Part shown: in pieces, positions 1 to 7,348 of the stretch
Numbering within the stretch: position 1 is the first letter of the stretch
Layout: each line of letters opens with the position of its first letter
Source of the DNA: Pseudomonadota bacterium
Lineage (GTDB): Bacteria > Pseudomonadota > Gammaproteobacteria > Enterobacterales > Enterobacteriaceae
Reading direction: 5' to 3'
Assembly: GCA_023454395.1 (NCBI GenBank)
Contig: JAEYFY010000432.1
Span: forward strand, 1-8,903
DNA length: 8,903 nt
Notes under the pieces: generated by a model
Told to the model about the DNA's origin: nothing
Database searches by the model: none
The model's input: only the letters and a program-made list of their open reading frames with translations
Program-made: the position numbers and the translations under genes

Positions 1-47
1 GCTAGCCATAGCCAGCGTAAACCTGTAGAGCAAAGTGTTTTCTTCAT
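1..47 (-). CDS. lspA: Lipoprotein signal peptidase (signal peptidase II), N-terminal fragment cut by the window edge
   Basis: LspA is the inner-membrane aspartyl protease that removes the signal peptide from prolipoproteins after lipid modification of the lipobox cysteine. Only the first 15 codons are visible, reading M-K-K-T-L-C-S-T-G-L-R-W-L-W-L and then part of a further codon. The stretch CSTGLRWLWL matches the known start of enterobacterial LspA and is the cytoplasmic lead into the first transmembrane helix. The ATG lies 3 nt past the ileS stop codon, so the two genes are almost certainly co-transcribed and probably translationally coupled. No strong Shine-Dalgarno sequence is visible; the nearest purine-rich stretch is in the last codons of ileS. 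The catalytic aspartates are outside the window. Identity rests on the N-terminal match plus the conserved ileS-lspA order. Confidence 0.88.
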   Translation of the reverse strand, partial: MKKTLCSTGLRWLWL

Positions 48-50
48 TAA

Positions 51-2861
51 TTAAGCAAACTTACGTTCTTCACCGTTACCGGCTACGTTAGTAACACAGC
101 GTCCGCATAATTCAGCGTGTTCCGCTACTTGACCGATATCTGTCGCATAATGCCAGCAACGAGGGCATTTTTCGCCATCTGCTTTGTTAAAGGCGATTTT
201 TAAACCCGCCATATCAGAAGCTAATGCTGTTTCTGGTGCTTCATTAATATCTGCCACTTTCGCTTGAGAAGTTAATAAAACAAAACGCAGTTCGTTACCT
301 AACGCATTTAACTTATCTGCTAAAGCTTTATCTGCATACAGCGTTACTGATGCTTCTAAAGAGCCACGCAGTTGTTTATCTGTACGCGCTTGCTCTAATA
401 CTTTGTTGACTTCACCACGAACGGCAAGTAATTCAGCCCAGTAGTCATCATTTAAAGTTTCTGACGCATCTAAGCCGAATAAATCGGTATACCATTCTTC
501 TGTTAAGACATATTTTGCACGTTCGCCTGGTAACTCATTCCAGATCTCATCTGCTGTGAATGACATAACTGGCGCCATCCAACGAACTAATGCTTCACAG
601 ATATGGAATAACGCTGTTTGGCAACTACGACGAGCAACGCTATCGCTTTTCGCAGTGTACTGTCTGTCTTTGATGATATCTAAGTAGAAAGAACCCATTT
701 CCACTGAACAGAACTGCATCAGGCGCTGAATAACATTATGGAAATCGTAATTTTCATAATGTTTTAGGATATCCGCTTGTGCTGCTTTCGCACGACCTAC
801 TGCCCAGCGATCTAACGTGACCATATCTTCTGGCTTAACTTGGTGTTTTGCAGGATCAAATCCATTTAAGTTAGCTAAGAAGAAACGCGCAGTATTACGA
901 ATACGGCGATAAGTATCTGCTGAACGTTTTAAGATCTCATCAGATACAGCAATTTCACCTGTGTAATCTGTTGATGCAACCCATAAACGTAGGATATCAG
1001 CACCCAGTTTATCCATTACATCTTGTGGGCTTACTGTGTTACCGATAGATTTAGACATTTTACGACCTTGTCCATCTACGGTAAAACCATGCGTTAACAC
1101 TTCACGGTAAGGCGCTTTGCCTTTGATTGCAGTCGAGATCATCAGTGAAGACATAAACCAACCACGATGTTGGTCAGAGCCTTCTAAGTACATATCTGCT
1201 GAATTGCCGTGGAATTCAGGACGCGCATCAACAACTGTTGAGTGTGTTGATCCTGAATCGAACCAAACATCCAGTGTATCTGGCGTTTTCATGTAATCGT
1301 CAGCTTCATCACCCAGCACTTCACGGATATCTAAATCCCACCATGCTTGAATACCACTCACTTCAACACGTTTTGCCACTTCTTCCATCAACTCTAAAGT
1401 ACGTGGATGTGGCTCTTGAGTCTCTTTGTGAACAAACAGAGACATTGGCGTTCCCCAAGTACGCTGACGAGAGATACACCAGTCAGGACGGTTTTCAACC
1501 ATTGATTCAATACGTGCTTGACCCCAATCAGGGATCCATTTAACACCTTTGATCTCTTTTAATGATTGCTGACGTAAACCGTTTTTATCCATGCCAATAA
1601 ACCATTGTGGTGTAGCACGGAAAATAACCGGAGTTTTATGTCTCCAGCAACATGGGTAACTGTGTTGCATGGCTTCGTGATGTAATAGAGCGCCTTTTTC
1701 TTTTAACAGCTCTACAATCACATCATTCGCTTTAAAAACAAACACGCCATCTAATGTTGGATAAGTACCAGCCAAGTAACAACCATTTGGACCAACTGGG
1801 TTTGCGACTTCTAAACCGTATTTTTGACCAATCACGAAGTCATCAGGGCCGTGGCCTGGTGCAGTATGAACAGCACCTGTACCCGCTTCTAAAGTAACGT
1901 GATCACCTAAAATTGCAGGTACATCAAAGCCCATAAATGGATGATTAAAGCGCAGTAGTTCTAAATCAGCACCCTTGCATTCACCTAAAACAGTCCAGCT
2001 TGTTACGCCAATACGCTTCATTACGCCTTCAACAAGATCAGCGGCTAAAATCACGCATTCATCGTTAAAAGAGACTAACGCGTAATTAAATTCAGCATTT
2101 AATGCGATGGCGCGGTTAGCAGGTAATGTCCAAGGCGTTGTTGTCCAGATAACCAAAGAAATAGGTTTATCTGTTGTTGCATGGAATTTTGCGGCAACTG
2201 CGTTTGGATCAACGGCGGTGAAACGCACATCAATCGAAGGTGAAGTTTTATCGTAATATTCAACTTCAGCTTCTGCCAGCGATGAACCACATGCAGTACA
2301 CCAGTGAACAGGTTTAGCCCCTTTTAACAAGTGACCATTTGCGATAATGCGCGCTAATGCACGGATAGTATTCGCTTCAGTTTTATAGTCCATTGTAAGA
2401 TAAGGTTTTTCCCAATCTCCTAGAACACCTAAACGAATAAAATCTTTTTTCTGTGCTTCAATTTGCTCGTAAGCGTATTTACGGCATTCCTCGCGGAATT
2501 GCGCTGCAGATATTTTCTCTCCTGGTTTACCTACGATTTGTTCAACTTTTAGTTCAATAGGTAATCCGTGACAATCCCATCCTGGAATGTACGGAGAATC
2601 AAAGCCTGACAGCCCTTTGGATTTAATAATAATATCTTTGAGAATTTTGTTTACTGAGTGACCAATATGAATATTGCCGTTGGCGTATGGAGGGCCATCG
2701 TGCAAAATAAATGTTTTCTTACCACTTTTAGCCTGACGAATTGCTTGATACAAACCTTCTTTGTACCAACGTGATAACATCTCTGGCTCGCGCTTTGCTA
2801 AATCCCCGCGCATAGGGAACCCTGTTTCTGGTAAGTTCAGGGTATTTTTATAGTCACTCAT
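51..2861 (-). CDS. ileS: Isoleucyl-tRNA synthetase (class I, bacterial type)
   Basis: This cytoplasmic enzyme charges tRNA-Ile with isoleucine and hydrolyses mischarged Val-tRNA-Ile. The product is 936 residues, against about 938 in E. coli, so it is full length. The class I signatures are intact: the HIGH box at residues 65-68 (within [12 protein letters not shown]) and KMSKS at 601-605. The CP1 editing domain (about 185-400) keeps the threonine-rich [12 protein letters not shown] segment (T240-T242), and [16 protein letters not shown] with H332 and D341, which correspond to E. coli editing residues H333 and D342. The anticodon-binding helical domain follows. The C-terminal zinc finger is complete, with C899, C902, C919 and C922. 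The ATG is preceded by an ACTGAGAA ribosome-binding stretch. It lies 29 bp after ribF and 3 nt before lspA, the standard operon order. Nothing is truncated or missing. Confidence 0.98.
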   Translation of the reverse strand: MSDYKNTLNLPETGFPMRGDLAKREPEMLSRWYKEGLYQAIRQAKSGKKTFILHDGPPYANGNIHIGHSVNKILKDIIIKSKGLSGFDSPYIPGWDCHGLPIELKVEQIVGKPGEKISAAQFREECRKYAYEQIEAQKKDFIRLGVLGDWEKPYLTMDYKTEANTIRALARIIANGHLLKGAKPVHWCTACGSSLAEAEVEYYDKTSPSIDVRFTAVDPNAVAAKFHATTDKPISLVIWTTTPWTLPANRAIALNAEFNYALVSFNDECVILAADLVEGVMKRIGVTSWTVLGECKGADLELLRFNHPFMGFDVPAILGDHVTLEAGTGAVHTAPGHGPDDFVIGQKYGLEVANPVGPNGCYLAGTYPTLDGVFVFKANDVIVELLKEKGALLHHEAMQHSYPCCWRHKTPVIFRATPQWFIGMDKNGLRQQSLKEIKGVKWIPDWGQARIESMVENRPDWCISRQRTWGTPMSLFVHKETQEPHPRTLELMEEVAKRVEVSGIQAWWDLDIREVLGDEADDYMKTPDTLDVWFDSGSTHSTVVDARPEFHGNSADMYLEGSDQHRGWFMSSLMISTAIKGKAPYREVLTHGFTVDGQGRKMSKSIGNTVSPQDVMDKLGADILRLWVASTDYTGEIAVSDEILKRSADTYRRIRNTARFFLANLNGFDPAKHQVKPEDMVTLDRWAVGRAKAAQADILKHYENYDFHNVIQRLMQFCSVEMGSFYLDIIKDRQYTAKSDSVARRSCQTALFHICEALVRWMAPVMSFTADEIWNELPGERAKYVLTEEWYTDLFGLDASETLNDDYWAELLAVRGEVNKVLEQARTDKQLRGSLEASVTLYADKALADKLNALGNELRFVLLTSQAKVADINEAPETALASDMAGLKIAFNKADGEKCPRCWHYATDIGQVAEHAELCGRCVTNVAGNGEERKFA

Positions 2862-2890
2862 TCGATTCTCAGTTCCAATTTTCCGCTAGT

Positions 2891-3832
2891 TTATGACTCC
2901 GACCGCTGCGATAAAAAATCCCTAGCAGTAGCCACATCATCTGCGATTTGCTGCTTCAATGCATCCAATGATGCAAATCGCTGTTCATTACGTAATTTCT
3001 TTCGTAACACAACATCAATACGACGTCCATATAAATCCATATTAACGTCGATTAAATGAACTTCTAATTGTACGCCCTTCCCTTGTACAGTAGGACGACT
3101 TCCGATATTTGCCACACCGGGTAAAGGTGATTGATTATCTGATAAATAGACATCAACGGCATAAACGCCTTTAACTGGTGCAACTAAGCGTTTCATAGGA
3201 ATATTGGCTGTCGGAAAACCAATGGTTCTACCCAATTCATTACCATGAACAACACGCCCACAAACGCTGTAAGGGTGTCCTAGTAGTGATTCAGCAAGAA
3301 CTAAATCATCATTGAGTAACGCTTCTCGTACCGCAGTGCTACTGATACGCAATCCTTTATCGCAATAACTTTCTGTATTCGCGACTTCAAATCCATATCT
3401 AACACCGGCTTGTTGTAAAAAATGGAAATCACCTTCACGGTTTTTGCCAAAGCGAAAATCATCGCCAATAGCAAGAAACTTTACCCCTAACTTATTCACC
3501 AAGAGTGATGAAACAAATTCTTCTGGGGTTTGTGCCGCAAATTGTTTATCAAATTTGACACACAAAAGGTAATCAATACCACATTCAGCTAAATACTTAA
3601 TCTTGTCTCGTAAACGAGTCAGACGCGCTGGTGCCTTTTCTGGTAAAAAGAACTCAAGTGGCTGAGGCTCAAATGTCATCACAACCGTGGGTAATCCTCG
3701 CTGTGATGCCTCTTGCTTCAAATGTTTCAATAATGCCTGATGGCCTCTATGGACACCATCAAAATTCCCAATCGTCAGAACGCAACCGTGGTGTAGCGCT
3801 CTAATATTTTGTATACCGCGAATTAGCTCCAT
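2891..3832 (-). CDS. ribF: Bifunctional riboflavin kinase / FMN adenylyltransferase (FAD synthetase)
   Basis: RibF phosphorylates riboflavin to FMN and then adenylates FMN to FAD, the last two steps of flavin cofactor synthesis. The product is 313 residues, the usual length. The N-terminal nucleotidyltransferase-fold domain carries GNFDGVHRGH at residues 22-31, IGDDFRFGKNREGDF in the middle, and GLRISSTAVREAL near its end. The C-terminal riboflavin kinase domain shows the flavin/ATP site GRTIGFPTANI, then GVYAVDV and NIGSRPTV, and ends with the family tail (LRNEQRF, LKQQIADDVATARDFL). The ATG at 3832 is preceded by TTGAG about 9 nt upstream. It is the first gene of the ribF-ileS-lspA operon and is transcribed divergently from rpsT. 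A perfect TATAAT lies about 30 bp upstream of the start codon. Confidence 0.97.
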   Translation of the reverse strand: MELIRGIQNIRALHHGCVLTIGNFDGVHRGHQALLKHLKQEASQRGLPTVVMTFEPQPLEFFLPEKAPARLTRLRDKIKYLAECGIDYLLCVKFDKQFAAQTPEEFVSSLLVNKLGVKFLAIGDDFRFGKNREGDFHFLQQAGVRYGFEVANTESYCDKGLRISSTAVREALLNDDLVLAESLLGHPYSVCGRVVHGNELGRTIGFPTANIPMKRLVAPVKGVYAVDVYLSDNQSPLPGVANIGSRPTVQGKGVQLEVHLIDVNMDLYGRRIDVVLRKKLRNEQRFASLDALKQQIADDVATARDFLSQRSES

Positions 3833-3861
3833 AACTGGCTCAATACCGTGGAAATTATTGG

Positions 3862-3891
3862 ATTATACCTTGTCAAAGGCTTGAGAGTAAC
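3862..3891 (-). promoter_or_regulatory. Predicted promoter of the ribF-ileS-lspA operon
   Basis: On the minus strand a perfect -10 hexamer TATAAT occupies 3867-3862. The best -35 candidate is GTTACT at 3891-3886, with an 18-bp spacer and only 3 of 6 consensus matches, so an activator or a weak promoter is possible. Transcription would start near 3855 and leave a leader of about 20-25 nt before the ribF ATG, long enough for the ribosome-binding site. The assignment rests on the -10 match and position. Confidence 0.45.
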
Positions 3892-3980
3892 CCAATATAT
3901 CAATGTTTATTGATGAGTAATATCTCGACAAGTCGATTCACTGTTATTCTTAAATTTGATTGCTCACATCAAACAAAAAA

Positions 3981-4009
3981 TGGACTATCACTCACTTCTT
4001 GGTTATAAA
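3981..4009 (+). promoter_or_regulatory. Candidate upstream promoter pointing towards rpsT
   Basis: TGGACT (4 of 6 matches to the -35 consensus) and TATAAA (5 of 6 to the -10 consensus) are separated by the optimal 17 bp. Transcription from here would start near 4016 and run about 250 nt before reaching rpsT. An imperfect dyad at 4028-4046 would sit just inside the transcript, where an operator or early hairpin could act. Such AT-rich matches also arise by chance, so this is a weak call. Confidence 0.28.
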
Positions 4010-4096
4010 ATCGCATAAAATCAAGCGTAGATCCTATTAGAATCTATTATTTATTACTCATATACACGATTTTGATGATTTTTTCACTCAAAAGAC

Positions 4097-4125
4097 TGTA
4101 TTCTACCCGTCTTAACTGATAAAAT
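4097..4125 (+). promoter_or_regulatory. rpsT: Possible upstream rpsT promoter (P1-like)
   Basis: A -10-like TAAAAT at 4120-4125 is followed by a GC-richer stretch, CTTGCGCC, which resembles the discriminator of stringently controlled ribosomal promoters. The -35 region (TGTATT at 4097-4102, 17-bp spacer) matches the consensus poorly. E. coli rpsT is known to have two tandem promoters, and this would be the upstream one by position. The call is mainly by analogy. Confidence 0.32.
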
Positions 4126-4185
4126 CTTGCGCCATCACAACGAAACAAGTGTCGCGTACAACGACGCTAATTTTGTATAAATCCA

Positions 4186-4214
4186 TTGACAAACTTAGGT
4201 TGAAAAGGCATATT
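4186..4214 (+). promoter_or_regulatory. rpsT: Main rpsT promoter (P2-like)
   Basis: A perfect -35 hexamer TTGACA at 4186-4191 is followed after 17 bp by CATATT at 4209-4214 (4 of 6 matches). A pyrimidine-rich, GC-containing start region (CCTTCACC) follows. The arrangement TTGACA ... AAAAGGCATATTCCT resembles what I recall of the E. coli rpsT P2 promoter. It predicts a leader of about 40 nt that contains the ribosome-binding site. Confidence 0.72.
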
Positions 4215-4263
4215 CCTTCACCTTTGTATTTGTCCTCGCTAGAATATATTTGGGAGTTGGAAC

Positions 4264-4524
4264 TTGGCTAATATCAAATCAGCTAAGAAACGTGCGGTTC
4301 AGTCTGAAAAGCGTCGTCAGCACAACGCAAGCCGTCGTTCTATGATGCGTACTTACATCAAAAAAGTATACGCAGCAGTTGCTTCAGGTGATAAAGAAGC
4401 AGCACAAAAAGCATTTAATGACATGCAACCGATTGTTGACCGTCAGGCAACTAAAGGCTTAATTCACAAGAATAAAGCTGCACGTCATAAAGCTAATCTG
4501 CAAGCACAAATCAAAGCAATGTAA
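4264..4524 (+). CDS. rpsT: 30S ribosomal protein S20
   Basis: S20 is a small basic primary 16S rRNA-binding protein of the 30S subunit, needed for normal subunit assembly and initiation. The 86-residue product (E. coli 87) begins [21 protein letters not shown], is rich in Lys and Arg, and is predicted to be mostly helical, as is typical of S20. The start codon is TTG at 4264-4266, preceded by GGGAG at 4252-4256 with 7 nt between. The same rare UUG start is known in E. coli, where it is linked to feedback control of rpsT translation by S20. The gene is monocistronic, divergent from ribF and convergent with nhaR. A strong terminator begins about 20 bp after the stop. Confidence 0.98.
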   Translation: MANIKSAKKRAVQSEKRRQHNASRRSMMRTYIKKVYAAVASGDKEAAQKAFNDMQPIVDRQATKGLIHKNKAARHKANLQAQIKAM

Positions 4525-4543
4525 TATTGCTTTCTTGTGTTAT

Positions 4544-4569
4544 AAAAAACCGGCTTATGCCGGTTTTTT
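4544..4569. terminator. Bidirectional intrinsic terminator between rpsT and nhaR
   Basis: CCGGC at 4550-4554 pairs with GCCGG at 4559-4563 around a TTAT loop. The stem is flanked by six A (4544-4549) and six T (4564-4569), which extend it to 11 bp. The symmetry gives a U-tract on either strand, so it can end both rpsT (plus) and nhaR (minus, which stops at 4597). Confidence 0.92.
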
Positions 4570-4596
4570 GTTGTCTACGGTTTAATCGCAATCTAC

Positions 4597-5517
4597 TTAT
4601 GGGTTTGCAACGCTCTTTTTATCCCCATTAAAGAGTTCAGAAAAATCAGTATTACAAACACGTTGAACTGCTGGATGTTGGATCATTCGCTCTGCAAAAA
4701 TCGCGTAGTACTCTTCTTTTACCGTATCAAGCTTCCCAATCTCTTCGATATTACTCTGAGCAAAAGTTTCATCGGTATACAGTGAAGGCGCTACAAAGAT
4801 AGCATTATAATTTAAGCCGAATGCTTTCATTAATGCCGCATCATCAAACTCACCCAATATTTCTACTTGCAGGTTTTTATTACGTATCCATGTTAATAAA
4901 TGGCGACCTAACATATATCGACGTCCCGGAATAAGGAGTTTTCGCTCTTCTAAGCATTCAGGAAACGGTTTTTCAGGAAGAGGGTGACTGCAAAAAAAGC
5001 TCATATTACATTCGCCAAGTTTTACAGAGAACAAACCTTCTTGTTGTGACGAATCCACTGGGCAATCTGATAGGATCATATCCAGCTTATGCTGACTTAA
5101 TTGCTCTAGTAATAGCTCATGAGTAGATTCAAAACAACGCAGATGGATTTGCTCATTATCAATAACAGCCGTTTCTAATACGCGACTGACTAATTGTTTT
5201 GATAACGCATCCGCAACACCGACATCAAACAGTAAATTCGATTCACGACTGTAATTAACGATATCCAGCATTTCTTGGCTGAGCATAAACATTTTATCGG
5301 CATAACGAAAAATAAGCTGACCCAATTCTGAAGGAACTAATCCCCTTCCTTGGCGTTTAAACAACTTGCCACCCAATCTTTCTTCTAATGCTTTAATTTG
5401 CCCTGTAATTGTCTGAGGTGTCAGATACAGCGCTTGCGCTGCACCCACAACAGAGCCTTCTTTACACACATGCCAAAAATAATAAAGATGGTTAAAATTG
5501 AGATGTGACACCCGCAT
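4597..5517 (-). CDS. nhaR: LysR-family transcriptional activator NhaR
   Basis: NhaR is the cytoplasmic Na+-responsive activator of nhaA in enteric bacteria; in E. coli it also activates pgaABCD and osmC. The 306-residue product (E. coli 301) has the LysR winged helix-turn-helix at the N-terminus, with the recognition region at about residues 23-42 ([20 protein letters not shown]) followed by the linker helix. The effector domain carries stretches close to E. coli Nha[59 protein letters not shown] and [21 protein letters not shown]. The ATG is supported by AAGGAAG about 8 nt upstream. It lies downstream of nhaA on the same strand, but 190 bp with a hairpin separate them, so it may be only partly co-transcribed. 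The C-terminus is about five residues longer than in E. coli. Confidence 0.96.
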   Translation of the reverse strand: MRVSHLNFNHLYYFWHVCKEGSVVGAAQALYLTPQTITGQIKALEERLGGKLFKRQGRGLVPSELGQLIFRYADKMFMLSQEMLDIVNYSRESNLLFDVGVADALSKQLVSRVLETAVIDNEQIHLRCFESTHELLLEQLSQHKLDMILSDCPVDSSQQEGLFSVKLGECNMSFFCSHPLPEKPFPECLEERKLLIPGRRYMLGRHLLTWIRNKNLQVEILGEFDDAALMKAFGLNYNAIFVAPSLYTDETFAQSNIEEIGKLDTVKEEYYAIFAERMIQHPAVQRVCNTDFSELFNGDKKSVANP

Positions 5518-5523
5518 AGCTAT

Positions 5524-5555
5524 CTTCCTTTCAACTTCTGTGCTTCAAACACAGA
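5524..5555 (-). promoter_or_regulatory. nhaR: nhaR ribosome-binding site with an upstream hairpin/dyad
   Basis: On the minus strand AAGGAAG (5530-5524) is a good Shine-Dalgarno sequence that fixes the nhaR start at 5517. Immediately upstream is a perfect dyad, TCTGTG at 5537-5542 and CACAGA at 5550-5555, with a 7-nt spacer. It could fold as a 6-bp RNA hairpin next to the ribosome-binding site or act as a protein-binding site. The spacing is one base short for a CRP half-site pair. Its role is unproven. Confidence 0.45.
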
Positions 5556-5608
5556 CTATGTAATAACGCATTAGTGTGCGATTGGCTTTCCTTGCATCCA
5601 ATCCTCAT

Positions 5609-5649
5609 AAAAACACCTACGGCACAATACACTGTATTGCACCGTAGGT
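5609..5649 (-). terminator. Hairpin with U-tract after nhaA: probable terminator or attenuator
   Basis: ACCTACGG (5615-5622) pairs with CCGTAGGT (5642-5649). After a 2x2 internal loop, CAATAC (5625-5630) pairs with GTATTG (5634-5639) around an ACT loop, giving 14 paired bases. On the minus strand the hairpin is followed by G and five T (5613-5609), the form of an intrinsic terminator, about 60 bp after the nhaA stop. The internal loop and short U-tract suggest partial rather than complete termination. Confidence 0.6.
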
Positions 5650-5707
5650 TTAAATATATAACTCGGTATTTATTGTGTTGAGAAACTCAAGTCCGTAATA
5701 AATTTCC

Positions 5708-6886
5708 CTATATTGACTTCGTTTTTAACTTCGGTAAAACAGAACGAAGTAACAAATATCCCACAACAGCGGCTACTGTTGAACCGACTAAAATACCAAG
5801 CTTAGCATAGGTATTATAAGCTTCATCCGCGCCATCAAATGCTAACCCTGCGATAAAGATAGACATAGTAAAACCGATACCACATAGCACAGATACTGCA
5901 AATATTTGCTTAAGATTAATCGCATCTGGCAATTTTGCAATGCCTAGTTTTACCGAAATCCAACTAAAGAGGAAAATTCCAATCGGCTTACCTAAAAATA
6001 GACCTAACGCGATACCTAACGGTAAAGCAGATAACATGCCATCAAGTGTTACACCATTTAAAGAAACTCCTGCATTACTAAATGCAAACAGCGGCAAAAT
6101 AAAATAGGCAACCCAAGGATGTAGCACATGCTCTAATTCTTCAGAAGGAGAATCACCTTCTTTATTTCTCAATGGGATAAGGAATCCAACAATCACACCT
6201 GCAATGGTGGCATGAATACCTGATTTTAAAATACACACCCACAAGATGAATCCAAGAATTAAATAAGCAGCCGTATTACCCACTTTGCGCCAGTTCATTA
6301 TGCCCAAAGCAATCACTATCAAACCCGCCAAAGCAAGAGGTATTAGTGCAATACTCTTTGAATAAAAGAGCGCAATAATGACAATCACACCCAAGTCATC
6401 AATGATGGCTAATGCTAATAAAAAGACTTTTAACTCAACTGGAACGCGCTTGCCCAGCAACGCCATAACACCCAGCGCAAAAGCAATGTCTGTTGCAGCT
6501 GGAATTGCCCAACCTTGCTGCCCAACAGGGTCCGTATGATTAAACATCAAATAAACCAATGCTGGAGCTAACATACCACCTACTGCGGCTATCGCAGGGA
6601 AAATAGCTCTATCACGCTGGGCTAAAGAGCCTTCTTTTAATTCACGTTTAACTTCCAATCCGACCACTAAGAAAAAGATCGCCATTAAGGCATCATTAAC
6701 CCAAAGCAATAATGGCTTATCAAGTTCGAACGCGCCGAATTTGATCATAATTGGAATTGATAAAAACTCATTATACAAAGCACTTAGAGGTGTATTCGCC
6801 ATGATCAATGCGATAATAGCAGCAATAATCAGAAGAATACCGCCTGATGCCTCTAATCTCAAAAATTGTCTAATAATTGCCGTCAT
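5708..6886 (-). CDS. nhaA: Na+/H+ antiporter NhaA
   Basis: NhaA is an inner-membrane secondary antiporter that exports Na+ or Li+ in exchange for two H+, keeping internal sodium and pH steady under alkaline or saline stress. The product is 392 residues (E. coli 388) and is hydrophobic throughout, consistent with 12 transmembrane helices. The functional residues fall at E. coli numbering: D133 in [10 protein letters not shown], the cation-binding pair D163-D164 in AIIDDLG, H225 in [10 protein letters not shown]300 in GKPIG, and pH-sensing E78 and E82 in [32 protein letters not shown] and [17 protein letters not shown] are also typical. GAGG 8 nt before the ATG supports the start. The stop is TAG. 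Its regulator nhaR follows, and its upstream region is a long AT-rich divergent spacer shared with a permease gene. Confidence 0.97.
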   Translation of the reverse strand: MTAIIRQFLRLEASGGILLIIAAIIALIMANTPLSALYNEFLSIPIMIKFGAFELDKPLLLWVNDALMAIFFLVVGLEVKRELKEGSLAQRDRAIFPAIAAVGGMLAPALVYLMFNHTDPVGQQGWAIPAATDIAFALGVMALLGKRVPVELKVFLLALAIIDDLGVIVIIALFYSKSIALIPLALAGLIVIALGIMNWRKVGNTAAYLILGFILWVCILKSGIHATIAGVIVGFLIPLRNKEGDSPSEELEHVLHPWVAYFILPLFAFSNAGVSLNGVTLDGMLSALPLGIALGLFLGKPIGIFLFSWISVKLGIAKLPDAINLKQIFAVSVLCGIGFTMSIFIAGLAFDGADEAYNTYAKLGILVGSTVAAVVGYLLLRSVLPKLKTKSI

Positions 6887-7348
6887 AATATTAACCTCAA
6901 AATCACTAATCTTGTTAATAATATGCTAATTATGAATTCGTAAAAAACAGATTATTTATGGATAATAACTCGGATTATTCGAATTAAAAAAGAAATATTA
7001 AGAAAAACAAGATGAATATTATCAATTCATCAACATAATTTTTCAAAAACAAAAGAGCAATAAAAATTAAGAATAATTAAAAACAATTAAAATAACACAT
7101 TGAATATAAATATTATTTTCTACAATTAAGTGAAAACAAGCATCTTTTTTGATAAATCATACCAATTGATAAAATAGTTCAAACACATCAATCTTTAATT
7201 ATCAAAAAATTTATTATTTTTATCTTTTTTATTTACAGCATTCCAAAATTATAAGAGAAAAGAAATTGTCATGCATTTCACTATTTAACCATTATGTTAT
7301 TGTCTTATAGATAGTGAATACTCTCGTTTTATTAAGGTTTCTATCAAT
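6887..7348. other. Extremely AT-rich divergent intergenic region between nhaA and the EamA permease gene
   Basis: This 462-bp spacer is visibly far richer in A and T than its neighbours, with many A and T runs and no credible coding sequence. It must hold the nhaA promoter(s), but no hexamer pair on the minus strand stands out; CATAAT at 6934-6929 is the best -10 match and lacks a -35. GGATAAT-N7-ATTATTC (6960-6980) overlaps the palindrome ATTCGAAT (6977-6984) about 75-95 bp before the nhaA ATG, a plausible regulator site. TTATCAA or its complement occurs four times (7019, 7149, 7166, 7199). Such composition often attracts H-NS, and E. coli nhaA is known to be H-NS repressed; binding here is inferred. 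Confidence 0.6.
7266..7295 (+). promoter_or_regulatory. Candidate promoter of the EamA permease gene
   Basis: TTGTCA at 7266-7271 matches 5 of 6 bases of the -35 consensus. After 18 bp comes CATTAT at 7290-7295 (4 of 6 to the -10 consensus). Transcription would start near 7302, leaving a leader of about 47 nt that contains the TAAGG ribosome-binding site (7333-7337). Other weak -10 options such as TATAGA at 7306 exist nearby, so the exact site is uncertain. Confidence 0.35.

Larger units (their letters stand above)
3833..4263. other. Divergent ribF / rpsT intergenic control region (431 bp)
   Basis: No credible protein-coding gene is visible here; E. coli carries the small gene yaaY in the equivalent interval, but I see no counterpart. 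The region holds the ribF promoter, the rpsT promoter(s), and three dyads: ATCAAT-N4-ATTGAT at 3899-3914, TTTGAT-N7-ATCAAA at 3955-3973, and an imperfect 19-bp dyad at 4028-4046. A further promoter-like pair is TGGACT at 3981-3986 and TATAAA at 4004-4009, with a 17-bp spacer. The functions of the dyads are unknown. Confidence 0.6.

Noticed and set aside
1238..1543. A 101-codon open frame on the plus strand
   Set aside because: It lies wholly antisense to ileS over the conserved catalytic region, has no ribosome-binding site of note, and encodes no recognisable protein family. It is a shadow of ileS.
2099..2290. A 63-codon open frame on the minus strand in another frame of ileS
   Set aside because: It overlaps the IleRS editing domain in a different frame and shows no family features.
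5537..5555. CRP-binding site upstream of nhaR
   Set aside because: The spacing between TGTG and CACA is 7 rather than the required 8, and the flanking bases do not match the CRP consensus.
6741..6929. A 62-codon plus-strand open frame rich in isoleucine
   Set aside because: It is the antisense of the hydrophobic nhaA N-terminus, which automatically gives a hydrophobic-looking peptide; there is no supporting start context.
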